Shown: positions 45,933-61,061, numbered from the stretch's first letter. The stretch: 64,000 bases of DNA from Hesseltinella vesiculosa (GCA_002104935.1 MCGT01000011.1:372001-436000), one strand, 5' to 3'. The notes: a model not told the origin generated them from the letters alone. Numbers and translations are program-made.

Positions 45933-46191
45933 CCACTTGCGTTTGACACGTGAGTCATTTCTACACTGTCTATGACAGCAACCATGTCCAGAAAACAAAG
46001 GTACAAATGAGCCCCATCACACCTCTTTTCCAAGCGAACTTACTGAAAAAGGAATGGCCGGCGGCCAACCCGCAGATCGGCCTCGGTTCCGTGCCCGCAA
46101 TGCCGCCTCTTCTTTTTTTAATTTTTAAATGCTGCATTTTTGCTGGCTATTTCTTCTTTCTTTTCCATCCCATCACACTTATTATCAGAAA

Positions 46192-47562
46192 ATGACAAAT
46201 ACCAAGACTTCTCTTCCTGTCATCATCATTGGCGCCAACATCTCTGGCTTGATGCTCGCCCAGGTCCTGAAAAAGAAAGGAATTCCCTTTGCCATTTACG
46301 AAAAGGAACCATGTCTGGCCAAACCTGCTATGGGCTCCTCCATCACACTCCATCAGTCCTGGGCTTCCATCGACAAAGTGTTCTCTGACGTCCATGACTT
46401 GTCTGCATTCATCAAGCACGCCTTGGCCATCCAAGAAGATCCCTACGACATGGGCATGTCCATCATTGACGGGAACGCCAACACCACCTTGGCCGAGATC
46501 TGCCTGCCCAAGGTTGACCAAGACCTGGCCTTTGAATCCTTCCTGACCGAATTCCCTCTACAACGCGCCTTTCGCTTGAACCGTTATCGGCTGCGTGAAG
46601 CCCTTCTCCGCGACATTCCTGTCCACTGGGGCCACAGCTATGTCGCCAGTCAAGACCTTGAGGACTTTGTGCAAGTCACTTTTGCCAACGATGTCGAGGT
46701 CCGAGGTTCCGTCCTGGTTGGCGCCGACGGCGCGTTATCGAGCGTCTGCAACGATCTACTGCAAGGAAAACTCCAAGACATCACAGACCACCACCCCGGC
46801 CTGTTCCTTGTCTCGACACAGTGGCTCTCGCCTGAGGCTTACAAGGCTTTTCGCCAGGTGTGTGGTCAATGCCAGGGCCACACCCATGCTCATCCGACCG
46901 ATGACCAGCTCATTACCAACCATCAATACCCACTGACGTGCCTGTTCACCAGCACAGCCAACGTCGATCACGAAAATCACCCCGACACGCCCTACGAAGT
47001 CAGCTGGATCATCTCGCGCTACTGCGCCGATGCCACCCACCAGCTCAGCCCATCGTCCAACCAAGATCGCCGTCGCCTTGCCAACAGCTGGGCAGATGCA
47101 AGTCTGACCGGCCCGCTGCATTCTCTCGTTGTCGACACGCCCACCGACAGCCCGGTGTTCAAGATCAACTTGCCTCAGCGCATCCCGCCTGCCGAAGCGC
47201 TGTACCAGCAAAAACGACGCACCGTCATCGGCGATGCTGCTCATCCAATGGTGCCCTCACGTGGTGGTAAGTTCTTTCCATTTCAAAAAAAAAAAAAATT
47301 GAACTGATCTCCTCTTTTTTTTCTTCGATCAGCTGGAGGAAACCAGGGGGTGATGGATGCTGTGCTTCTGGGTGATCTGATCGAAAAGGCTTATGAAGGT
47401 GCAATGACCATGGAGCAAGCGGTGCACAGCTACCTGGATGACATGGTGCCTCGAGGCAAGGCCATGGTGCAAGGCTCGCACCAAACAAATCTAGAGAATT
47501 ACGAATCCATCGACTACGCCGTTCAGGCCATTCGTCGTATTCAACAGCTCATGAATGCATAG
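46192..47562 (+). CDS. FAD-dependent (class A) monooxygenase
   Basis: Flavoprotein of the PHBH/zeaxanthin-epoxidase-like group, which uses NAD(P)H and oxygen to hydroxylate aromatic or related substrates; substrate unknown. Exons 46192-47266 and 47333-47562 give 434 aa. The FAD Rossmann motif is PVIIIGANISGLMLAQVLKK followed by acidic YEKE; SVLVGADGALSSV is the DG motif; RTVIGDAAHPMVPSRGAGGN plus QGVMDAVLLGDLI is the GD motif with FAD ribityl contacts, split by the intron. The first glycine motif reads GANISG, a tolerated variant. No biosynthetic cluster partners are nearby. Confidence 0.9.
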
Positions 47563-47640
47563 CCCCTCGGCTAGGACAAAATAAAAATCACATTCTTCTC
47601 AACCTAGGTGACTTTATTGGTGAAAACCATCCTTTTTTTT

Positions 47641-48176
47641 TTAGTCGTTGAAGTAAACAAGGGGGTCGTCGCGAGTCCAGATAGAGTTTTCAGGTTCGGT
47701 GTGCAGAGAGTAAAAGTCGATACGGCCGTCATGGTACTTGTGGGCACGAGCATGGATGAATTTGCCTTCGTCAATTTCAATCTTGCCGAAGAAGTTGTAG
47801 CCGTAGGAGACTGGAAAACGAAGACTCATTGAGACACGTGTTTTCTTTCAAGTTATACCTTTTTTGGCGACAAAGCCTATTCTCAGGATTCCACGTCTTT
47901 TCTGTTTACCTTCTTCCACAGCGTATTGATACAACTTGTAAATGGTAATCTTGTGCAAGTTGTCGATTTCATGCAAACCGTGGACTTGGTCATCATGGCG
48001 AAGCTGTTAGCGTGAGAACAAACAAAGCCCGTGAGCGTGAGGTGTTTTTTTGAAAAAGCGGAATGTACCTTGTGGATTTGAGCAACCACTTGCTCTTTGA
48101 CTTCGTGGAAGACAGCACGGGCTTCATCATCGGCGGGCTTGACAGGACCCATTTCGTTATGCGAGACACTAGACAT
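47641..48176 (-). CDS. Stefin/cystatin-like cysteine protease inhibitor
   Basis: Small intracellular cystatin-fold protein. Exons 48176-48069, 48003-47910 and 47810-47641 give 123 aa with no signal peptide, as in stefins. The N-terminal helix region MGPVKPADDEARAVFHEVK and the strand YGYNFFGKIEIDEGKFIHAR match stefin architecture (TNYFIKVxVGDxxFxHLRVF). The inhibitory QxVxG loop is not canonical: the position reads EEVSYGYN, so inhibitory activity is uncertain. Also odd is an insertion before the first strand (HEIDNLHKITIYKLYQY). Confidence 0.7.
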
Positions 48177-49042
48177 GATGGAGAAAAAGTAGAGTTGAAA
48201 AAAAGAAGGAGAAAGAAAGAAAAACGGGCTTGCGTTTTAAAGGAAACGCCAAAGCGGCGGCGATGTTGATTGGCGCGGTATTGAACTTACTGCTTTTGGC
48301 TGCAGGCTGCAGTGCCTCTTTTCTGAAACGCTGGCTCTCTCTCTCTACAAAGCAACGCGTGTGCCATTTGCTTTTTGATCTCTTCCAAGGCAGTCTTACG
48401 ATTAGCAACTTTTGCTGGTGAACAGTGGTCACAGCCAACAAGATTCCTTTTGGCATTAAACTTTTTTTTTTTTTGATGAAGAGTTCAATCTCAGGCAACT
48501 CGAGGCACTTCTGTGCCTTTTTTTTTTTTTTTTTCATGGCTTGCGTTTACCCGAGGACCTCTTTTTTTTTGCTTGTGAAAAAAAATAAAAAAAATGGCCC
48601 GAGCCTGGCCAATTCTCATTAAATCTAGGCGGAAATGACGTTGTTTTTTTTCATTTGGAGCGTCAGGAACATTTTAACTTTCTTGCGGAACGGGAAGGCA
48701 TGGATCCTACTGCACAACCTATCTGCAGAGCTCACGTTTTTATTTTTTTATTTTTATGAAGCAACGACTATCATTTGCCTTTTGCAATGAAACAGGTTGT
48801 GCGAAAAAAAAAAAGATCCCAAAAAAAGGACACTCAAAAAGTTATTGTTGAAGGAAGAGCTTTGAAATAAAAATAGAACAGCCTCTTGGTTGCACAAAGC
48901 TGACCTGACTTGGATTTTTAAAGTTTTTTTCCTTTATTTTTCTTTCACTTCTTTTTCCTCCTTGTGCTATCTTTTTATTGTTTGTTTGTTATTTTCAACA
49001 ACATTAATACATTGAACCTCTTCTACATAGCCTTCATTCTCC
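48177..49042. other. Divergent intergenic, stefin/RhoGEF
   Basis: 866 bp between the stefin start (-) and the RhoGEF start (+). Rich in poly-A/poly-T and, near 48920-49030, in pyrimidine tracts and TTTG repeats that fit a RhoGEF leader. ORFs present lack family signal. Confidence 0.4.
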
Positions 49043-52000
49043 ATGAGCCAGTTTGTCATGGAAAGTCAGAGTGCATTGACGGAGCGCGAATCCTTGGACG
49101 AAAAGAGCTTGTCGTCCCTGTATGATGAACTCGATTCTTTCATTCAAGACCTGGATGTCCCACCTGTTACCCATTCGTCCAATGCAAGTCCCAGCCCGTG
49201 TCTTTCACTTTGCTAACTTTCTCTTTTGTTCCTCCTGTAGGTCCCTGGGCAGGAATCATCAGAATCGCTAGACAGTGGATCGAGCGTCGAAATCCAAACC
49301 GTCATGGTTGGCCACAAATATCAACTCTCTCCCAGTATAAAAGCTGCTCAGTCCAGTACCACCGACGCTGTTGTCACCGCCCCCGCCTCACACATCAACC
49401 GTCGCACAAGCAGCCTTCTTCGCTCCAGCAGCCACCTCCGCACTGCCAGCCCCACTCCTCCACCCAAGGACGCCCCTCCTTTCCCACCGGCTCGATCTCC
49501 ACCACTTGGGTCACCCGCCCTCTTAGCAGCGGCCCTACCCACAATGACCTCACCTCCCATGGCCCCTGCAGCTTTGCGATCGCCACTTGGATCCCCAGCC
49601 CTCAGCTCAGCCACGCCTCCAGCCATGTCGCCTTCTATGCCTGCTGCCCTACGCTCTCCTCCTGCTTTTGGCTCCCCCACCATCCACCATGCTCCTTTAC
49701 CCACCCGCACCGCCTCCACTCCTTACACAGCCGCACCTCTGCCGACACGCACGACGTCTGCACCTTACACCCCTCCTTCTGCCAACGCCTTTTCTGTGCA
49801 TCGATCCACCTCCCTAGGCTCCAACGCCATCCAGCCACAACAACAACCACCCCTCCCTCGCACCGGCAATCTACCCCAGCGCTCCCTCACCTCTGTTGTC
49901 GCCGCCGCCTCCGCTGCCTCGCCTTTGCCCGCTCCGGCTGTTATCCCTCGTACGAGCTCCCTGGCAAAGGATACCATCCAACGCTCCGGCAGTCTTGCCA
50001 GCTACAGAAGTCACCCTGCCGGTTCTCTCTCGTCCTTGTCACTCCAGCCCTCCCATGCCGTGCCTGCTGGCCTGATGAGCCCGCCCATGCCCTCCTCCTT
50101 GGTCAAAATCGACGAAACCCAATCGCTGCACTTTGCTAACCATGCTCTGCTCTCCGAACTCGTCACCATGTTCATCGACCAAGTCCATCTCGTCACCAGC
50201 CGCCGAAAAATCTTCACCACTGCCGAATATCCCACCAGCTTCAATGGCGAAGAAGCCGTCGTAAGTTGCTTGACATCCCTTGACCCGGCCAATAACGTTT
50301 CTCGTTTTTGAAGGACATCACTCGGTCCATTTTACCAGAGAGCCTGCCGGAATCCATGTACCTCAAAGTGACGCGAGCACTGATGCATACTTCACCACCT
50401 GTGATCATCCCCATCACCTACTCTGAAAAGTCAACGCGCCGAAACACGCTGTACCAATCCAGCCATGAAGTCTACCGCCTGATAGAAGGCAACATCCCTC
50501 AAGGTGTTTATACCCCGTTGACCCAGTGTTATTCTTTATCTTGTCTGCGTGGCCAAGGCGCCTGCTATGCTCCCTGCTGCCCAAACCGCCTGACTTCCGA
50601 TTTGACCGTAGGCGTCCCCTTTTTCAACTCACCACAAGCTCATCGTTTCTTTCTAGGCACAAAATGGTGTAGAACGCCGCAGCTCATTCTCATCGTCCGT
50701 AGCCTCCTCCCATGATACAGTAATAAGAGGAGAGTTTCGGGCCATGGCTGGGCAGCTTCTGACAGACACTCCCTTTTTCTCTTTGCTAGACTCTCTCTCG
50801 CGCTTGGTCGGCCACTGTGAGCAAAGAAATCCTGCAGACCACACCGCACAAGGAAATCGCACGCCAAGAAGCCATTCATGAACTGATTTACACCGAAGAA
50901 GATTATGTCCGAGATCTCAACTTGCTGGACGAGGTAGGGGAAAAAAAAAAAAAAAAAAAGACCCCAGCTCACCTTTTATTTTCTCAGTTGTTTGCCAAGG
51001 CATTACGCGAAGCCCAGTGCATCGAAATCGAACGCCGTGAATCCTTTTGCGATTACATCTTCAGCAACTATCTGGAACTCATGGCCATCCATCGGGACCT
51101 GTACCGCGAACTCCGAGATTACCAATGTCTTTGTCAGGCCAATACGGTGGGCGGCTTTGTCGATCGGATCGGCGACATCTTTTTACGCCACATCGTACGC
51201 TTCATGCAAGCCTACAAGCGCTACGGCCCCCACGTCGTCCTGGCCGAATACGCTGTCAAAAAGGAAATGGCCACCAACATGCTTTTCCAAAACTTCATCC
51301 ACGAAAAAGAAAAACAACCCGAAACCCGGAAGCTGCCCTTCCGCCATTTCATTATCTTGCCTGTCACTCGTTTGCAGCGCTATCCCCTGCTGATCGGCGC
51401 CATCCTGAAAAAGACCCCCGAAGACCACCCGGATTACGAGATCTTGGAAGAGTGCCTGGAGATCCTCAAGCGCGTCGCCACCACCATGGACCAAGACACC
51501 GTCAACACCAAAGCCGTCCTGCGCGTCCAACAGGTCAATGATGCCATCCGATCCAAACCCACCGAAGCTGTCGACCTGCAGCTCACCGTCCCTGGCCGTC
51601 GCATCCTCCACGAAGGCCCGCTCACCCGCCGTGGCCACATGGTCGGTGACTCTTCCGAAATCTACGTGTTTTTGTTTGATCACATGCTTGTCATGACCCG
51701 TCGTCGCCGTGTCGGCACTGCCCCCGCCCATCAGCAGCAGGCCGGCTACAACGAGGACGAGTATGAATACCACATCTCCAAACGACCCATTCCTCTCATG
51801 CTGCTGCTCCTGGAAGAGGCCACCGAAGGCTTCTCGCTCGGCATCCGCACCATGAGCTCCAACCATTCCACCACCCTGACCTCTCGCGCAGGCACTTTGG
51901 TCAACCTCAATTCCTACGGCAGCGCCCAACCACTCCTGTTGCATCATCTCGGCCGTATGGGCGGCGACCATCTCCTCTTCGCCGACAGCCCGGCCACCCG

Positions 52001-53350
52001 CCTTGCTTGGAAGGAGAGCATCGTACAAGCCAAGGCCCTGCTGGAAGAAAAAGACGCAGCCCACCAAGCATTCAAGGTCATGTCGCTGAGTGACGCCACC
52101 TTCCGTACCAACTATCAATTCGGCCGAGTCACTTGCTCAGTGCAATTTGGTAAAGAGCAAAAAAAAAAAAAAAAAAAAAAAAGAATCGAGGAAAACCTGA
52201 TTATTTTTTTTAGAGGGAACCAAGGGCATTCGCATGATTGCGGTTGGAACTGTGGCTGGCGTATGGATGGGGATTGAGGGCGACACCAACAGTATTCGTC
52301 AAGTACTGGCCATTGAAGACGTCACTCAGATGGCCGTCTTGCCTGGTCCTCATATTTTGGCAGTCCTTGCTGGTAAGGAAACGCAGACATCTGCCAAGGA
52401 GAGCCGCTCATTTTTTTTTTATTGTCAGATAAAACATTGTATTCTTACGCCTTGGAAGCGCTGGATCCGACAGCAAAAAAAGTATCCAAAGAAAAACCTT
52501 TTCAACGTGTGGCTCAGCACATCTCTTACTTCAATGCCGGTGTATGTAATGGCCGTACGTTGGTGATTGCCATGAAGAAGCGAGGCCTTGACAGTCATTT
52601 CAAGGCATTTGAGCCGGTGTGTGGCGATCTGCGCGACCCTGCCAACAACCGGTTCCTGACCACCAAGACCGGTCTCTTTGGCAAATCCCATGCCTGGTTC
52701 CGGGTGCACAAGGAATTCTATGTTGGCGCCGACTCCTCGGCTGTCCATTTCTTAAAGGCACGCGTCGTTGTGGTGTGTCCTCGTGGCTTTGAAGTGATTG
52801 ATCTGGATAACCTGCACCTCAACCGCAACATTCCCGATCTTTCCCAGCCCGACTTTGCCTTTGTCCACCAACGCGCCGACGTCTTCCCTCTCGGGTTCTT
52901 TAAATGCCGTCAATACTATCTTCTCTGTTACAATGCCTTTGCCTTTTTGGTCGATACCCATGGTAATTTCATACAGGAAAATTATGCCTGGATTGCCTGG
53001 GAAGGGACCCCTCAAGCCATCGCCTTTTACTACCCGTACATCATTGCCTTTGACAACGCCTTTATCGAAATCCGCCACGTCGAAACGGTAAGCTCACTTC
53101 CTTTCACGAAAATGAAAAAAAAAGCCTAAGCTCACCCACCTTTCTCGCTTAGGGTGAACTGATCCAAATCATTGCTGGTGTGCAAATGCGATGCCTTCAA
53201 TTTACCAATGACACGTTTGCACCTGTGGTCCATGGTTGCATGACCCATCCTTTCAAGCCAGACTTCCAGTATGTGTTCCAGCTCATGGCCAATTTCGAAC
53301 CTGTCACGCTGTATCCAAACTCACCCATGCCTCAGCATCGCCAATACTAG
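49043..53350 (+). CDS. Rho1 GDP-GTP exchange factor (Rom2-type: DEP-DH-PH-CNH)
   Basis: Guanine nucleotide exchange factor that activates Rho1 in the cell-wall integrity pathway at the plasma membrane. Nine exons: 49043-49183, 49241-50260, 50314-50607, 50657-50719, 50790-50933, 50988-52149, 52214-52372, 52429-53087 and 53153-53350; 1279 aa. Order: Ser/Pro/Ala-rich N-terminus (1-340), DEP-like domain about 340-485 (YRLIEGNIPQGVYTPLTQCY), DH domain about 525-735 (AIHELIYTEEDYVRDLNLLD, F/ILPVTRLQRYPLLIGAILKK), PH about 755-915 (ILHEGPLTRRGHMVGDSSEI), CNH about 940-1275 (NAFAFLVDTHGNFIQENYAW). The first intron (49184-49240) is GC-AG with a perfect TGCTAAC branch site. Confidence 0.94.
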
Positions 53351-53534
53351 ACTTTCCACCTCCTCTTTCTTTCTTCTGTAATGCTCCCCTCCCTTTCTAT
53401 TTTTTACTCGAACTGCCCCCTTCCTTTTAATTGTTGATATTTGTAGAAATGCCCATTAAATGTTTTTTTATCATGATTCCTGCTGGCGCTGCTGTCCTGA
53501 GAAAAGAAGGGTGTGGTATCGATGAGGAGACTAC

Positions 53535-54145
53535 CTAGTCTGACTGCTCCTTGACAATCTTGTCATTCAGCTCCTGTAGTTTCTTGGTGCTTTCGCGAAC
53601 GATCGACCGTGCCGATTCAGTTTGAGTGTGCAGTTGGACTTGATCTAGGACACCAAAAAAAAAAAAAGAAAAAAAGTCAGTTCCAAGAGAGAGCCGATCA
53701 CTCGTGAATTATACCTTGAAGAATGGCTTTCTTGGCATCCTCCTTGGTCAGCCGAACAAACATATCACCCACCACCAACCACTGCTTTCTGTCTATGCAT
53801 AGAAATCGATGATCAATCATTTCGAGCCAATGTCGCCGCCTGTCGACATACCGTTTGGACCCATTTGATCCATCGCTGCCAGTCCTTCACGGTTAGCATG
53901 TTGTTTTTCCTCGAGATCAACCAGCTATGGAAGAAAGAAGAAGCGGGTCAATCTTTTGGAGACAAGAGAGGACTATCGTACGGCTTGCTTGTTCAGAAGA
54001 ATCCTGTCCTTCCAATGCTCCTGCTCTGTGAAAACTTTGTACAAAAAATAAAAAGGGAAGCATAGGAGATTAGTGGGATGGTCTGCGCACCCTGTTTAGC
54101 ATCGATCGTACTTTTCTCAATCTGTTCCCCAGCAATGTTCGACAT
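53535..54145 (-). CDS. PDRG1-like prefoldin subunit
   Basis: Small coiled-coil protein like human PDRG1, a subunit of the R2TP/prefoldin-like co-chaperone. Five exons: 54145-54091, 54025-53982, 53924-53852, 53792-53715 and 53644-53535; 119 aa, all phases closing. The match is VDLEEKQHANREGLAAMDQ (human form VDLDTKRNQNREGL) followed by VVGDMFVRLTKEDAKKAIL, and a C-terminal helix ESARSIVRESTKKLQELNDK. Converges with the RhoGEF gene (184 bp). Its 5' side abuts the minisatellite 25 bp away. Confidence 0.82.
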
Positions 54146-54169
54146 TGAAAAAATTTGGTCCAAAACTAC

Positions 54170-55312
54170 AAAAAAAGCCAAAAATAAAAAGGCTGTGAAA
54201 CTGCCAGCCAAAAAAAAAATGGCCAAGCAAAGAAAAAGGCCATCCAAAACTGCCAGCTAAAAAAAAGGCCATCCAAAACTGCTAGCTAAAAAAAAAGGCC
54301 ATCCAAAACTGCCAGCTAAAAAAAAAAGGCTGTCCAAAATTTCCAAAAAGAGCGAAAAGGCCATCCAAAATTTCCAAAAAGAGCGAAAAGGCCATCCAAA
54401 ACTGCCAGCTAAAAGAAAAGGCCATCCAAAACTGCCAGCTAAAAAAAAAGGCCATCCAAAACTGCAGCTAAAAAAAAAGGCCATCCAAAACTGCCAGCTA
54501 AAAAAAAAGGCCATCCAAAACTTCAGCTAAAAAAAAAGGCCATCCAAAACTGCCAGCTAAAAAAAAAGGCCATCCAAAACTGCCAGCTAAAAAAAAAAGG
54601 CTGTCCAAAATTTCCAAAAAGAGCGAAAAGGCCATCCAAAATTTCCAAAAAGAGCGAAAAGGCCATCCAAAACTGCCCAGCTAAAAAAAAAGGCTGTCCA
54701 AAATTTCCAAAAAGAGCGAAAAGGCCATCCAAAACTGCTAGCTAAAAAAAAAGGCCATCCAAAACTGCCAGCTAAAAAAAAAGGCCATCCAAAACTGCCA
54801 GCTAAAAAAAAAAGGCCATCCAAAACTGCCAGCTAAAAAAAAAAGGCTGTCCAAAATTTCCAAAAAGAGCGAAAAGGCCATCCAAAATTTCCAAAAAGAG
54901 CGAAAAGGCCATCCAAAACTGCCCAGGTAAAAAAAAAGGCTGTCCAAAATTTCCAAAAAGAGCGAAAAGGCCATCCAAAACTGCTAGCTAAAAAAAAAGG
55001 CCATCCAAAACTGCCAGCTAAAAAAAAAGGCCATCCAAAACTGCCAGCTAAAAAAAAAAGGCTGTCCAAAATTTCCAAAAAGAGCGAAAAGGCCATCCAA
55101 AATTTCCAAAAAGAGCGAAAAGGCCATCCAAAACTGCCAGCTAAAAAAAAAAAGGCTGTCCAAAATTTCCAAAAAGAGCGAAAAGGCCATCCAAAACTGC
55201 TAGCTAAAAAAAAAGGCCATCCAAAACTGCCAGCTAAAAAAAAAGGCCATCCAAAACTGCAGCTAAAAAAAAAGGCCATCCAAAACTGCCAGCCAAAAAA
55301 AAAGGCTATCCT
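54170..55312. repeat. About 1.1-kb minisatellite with higher-order repeat
   Basis: About 36 tandem units of 29-31 bp. Unit A is GGCCATCCAAAACTGCCAGC plus TA8-9; unit B is GGCTGTCCAAAATTTCCAAA plus AAGAGCGAAAA; C has the A start with the B body. B units begin at 54328, 54599, 54692, 54845, 54938, 55060 and 55154, so B-C-A-B blocks of 93-94 bp recur every 246 then 215 bp: a higher-order repeat. Point variants (CTAGCT, GCAGCT, TTCAGCT, GCCCAG) mark individual units and recur in step with it. ORFs through it are not coding because unit length varies out of frame. Confidence 0.93.
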
Positions 55313-55348
55313 TTCCTTTGTTTGTTCGTCGCGTAGATACCAGAAACA

Positions 55349-57143
55349 ATGCCATTCAACGGTATTGAATATTCCATCAATGAACAAAATACTGTTATTT
55401 TGTTGAAAAAAGCATGTCCTTATTGTGACAAGTCATATCAGTCGAATCAAAAAGCCGCGAATCATATCGTTTCCATTCATCAAAAAAAAGTGGATCGTCT
55501 TGTCTCTGGCAACCGCAGTTTTGGCATGTACAATAAAGCGAATATTCAAAAGTATGAGCGACTTGGCTTCTCCATTGTGGTTCATTATGGCTGTGTATCT
55601 TGCAAGGAAACCTTCGCTGTGAAAGAAGCATTGCGAAAGCATTGCGACTTGATCCATATTATCTCATCGCAACCTGGAAATGGGTATTTGAAATATTTTG
55701 TATGATAATGATTTGGTCTTCTAAGTTTTTTTATCTACTTTAGGATCATTACGGTACCTGAAGATATCGTCAAGCAAGGCTGGAGCTTTTCCTGCCCAGA
55801 CAATGACCATCTCGTCTTTCAGGACATTGACATTACCAAGGGTTTTCACGAGTTTCGCAGTTCTGTGAAAACGATCATTGACAAGCCGCGTCTCTTGACG
55901 TACGAATCCAATGTCCAGCACGTCTTGGCATTGTCCTCAATCCTCTTGTTAAAGCCATCCCGCACCGACAGTGATCTCCACCAGTTCATAGGACGTGAAA
56001 CATGCGAAGGCCTTATTGAACATTTGCTGGAAGAATATGGCATTCGGTCGTGCGAATTTGACCAGTACACCCGGCTTGATGCTGAAAAAATCGTGAAGGT
56101 ACAATCAAAAGAAGGGAAAAAATGCTGTAGCTCATCTATCATTTATGTAGAATTGCATCAGAAAGAAGATGGCAGATTTCCATGACTCTCAGAAAATGAT
56201 GGCTCTTATGATTGCCAACAAGGATATCCATAACAAGATTCTATTTTGCTTCCGAAACCTGTAAGGACGAAAAAGGATGAACACGTCGGAGCGTGCGCTC
56301 ATTTATGTCAATGAACATATGCCCGTAGACTTGAACAGCTGCCACTGGAACCAATCAGCCAGAGGATTGATGAACTTGAACTGATTACCAGATACGTCAC
56401 TGCTGCCATCAGCCCACTGTTCGAAAACCTGATGAAGGACATCATGTTTCGGTGGTATGAAAAGAAAAGATTTCAGTCAAACGAAAACTAATTTTTTTTG
56501 TCATTTTCGCGTGCCTTTAGGACTTCTGTCGCTAATGACGAATGCAAATCCAGTGAGGTGTCATTGCTACTGGCCAGACCTGATTCCACCATCACCAAGG
56601 TGGTGGGCACGGATATTGGACAAACGGTAGGATATGGAGAAGTAAAACCTGCATCCCAAGCGTTGAACCACAAGCTCGTTGGAAAAGACTTGGTGCGTTT
56701 GGCACTTTTATCAAAAAACGCCGTTGATACCTATCGTAGCAAATTTGTCATGTCATTTCTTGTAGTTGGTAAGTTGTTTTCCTGTTTATTTGAATGCAAA
56801 AAAAAAAAAAAAAACCAAGGTCATATTAACGCTTTTCCTTCACGCTGAATAAGGACACCATGTGACATTCTATTTGACTGATGGTACAAGACATGGTTTA
56901 TATCCGATGGTTGAAATAGCACATATTCAGTTGCCAATGTCTCTGAAGGAACTTCCGCTATTCATTGCACAGGCGGACCAACTGACAACCGTTTCATCGG
57001 CTTTCTGGCGCTTGTGCGTCAACCAGGAAACGAATCAACAATCATCGTTTATGCCAACCCTTTCCGACAATGAAATTGCCAGAATCATGGATATCCAAGT
57101 CAGCCGAAAAAGAAAAGCAAGCACCAGCCACCACAACCATTGA
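55349..57143 (+). CDS. Uncharacterised C2H2 zinc-finger protein with possible PD-(D/E)XK core
   Basis: Exons 55349-55683, 55744-56098, 56151-56260, 56329-56454, 56521-56768 and 56854-57143 give 487 aa. Two C2H2-like fingers lie at the N-terminus (CPYCDKSYQSNQKAANHIVS then IH; CVSCKETFAVKEALRKHCDL then IH). The middle is helical and unrecognised. The C-terminal domain has P329-D330, then E349-V-K351 in VGYGEVKP, followed by LVRLALLSKNAVDTYRSKF and VGHHVTFYLTDG. A PD followed by ExK after strand-like residues resembles the PD-(D/E)XK nuclease core. From memory, similar GEVKP proteins are abundant and unnamed in mucoromycetes; not verified. It lies between a minisatellite and a transposon. Function unknown. 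Confidence 0.7.
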
Positions 57144-57280
57144 TACCTCTCTTCCTTCCCGATTCCTCTACTGAAATTCTCGATACCGAAACTTTGTACT
57201 GGCTCTAAGGCAATTTGATCTTGACTAGCCAAAAATAAGGCCACCCAAAAAATCATTCTGGAAAAACGAAGAAAATGACC

Positions 57281-57287
57281 ATCTTTG
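57281..57287 (+). repeat. Left target-site duplication (ATCTTTG)
   Basis: ATCTTTG directly precedes the left inverted repeat and is repeated at 61291-61297 directly after the right one. An exact 7-bp match; MULE duplications are more often 8-10 bp. Confidence 0.75.
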
Positions 57288-57496
57288 GATTTGAATGAGG
57301 AGTTTCAGAGAATACACGGACATAAATGTTACACTGGGCTTGGAATCGTCCAATAAAATGGATTTTCTGTTTTTGGAATTTTCACCTAACATCACCCATC
57401 CGGGTTCATGTCTCTCTATCCTCACTCAAACCCGGATGCAAAAAAAAGGGGAGGCTGAAAAAAAACATTTTTTTTTCTTCTTCTTCAACAGCTTTA
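57288..57496 (+). repeat. MULE left terminal inverted repeat
   Basis: Begins GATTTGAATGAGGAGTTTCA. Inside it, ATCCGGGTT (57398-57406) and AACCCGGAT (57429-57437) form a 9-bp palindrome with a 22-nt spacer, present in both ends. Inner part has poly-A then poly-T with CTTCTTC. Confidence 0.93.
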
Positions 57497-57635
57497 CTAC
57501 TGTATAATATTTTCTTCCTTTTTTTGTCAATCGCACTAGTTGCTTTATTATGTAAGCTGTAGTATGAGCTCACATAATAACCGCTCTATTTATTTTTATG
57601 CTGTATTAATATCTTGTTTCCCAATTTATTACAGC

Positions 57636-61061
<3,426 letters not shown>

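Noticed and set aside
54170..55312. CRISPR-like array
   Set aside because: Units are directly adjacent with no unique spacers, and the genome is eukaryotic.
54257..55387. Minus-strand ORFs through the minisatellite encoding Phe/Trp-rich repeats
   Set aside because: They only reflect the AT-rich repeat unit; unit lengths of 29-31 bp change frame and there is no start or splice support.
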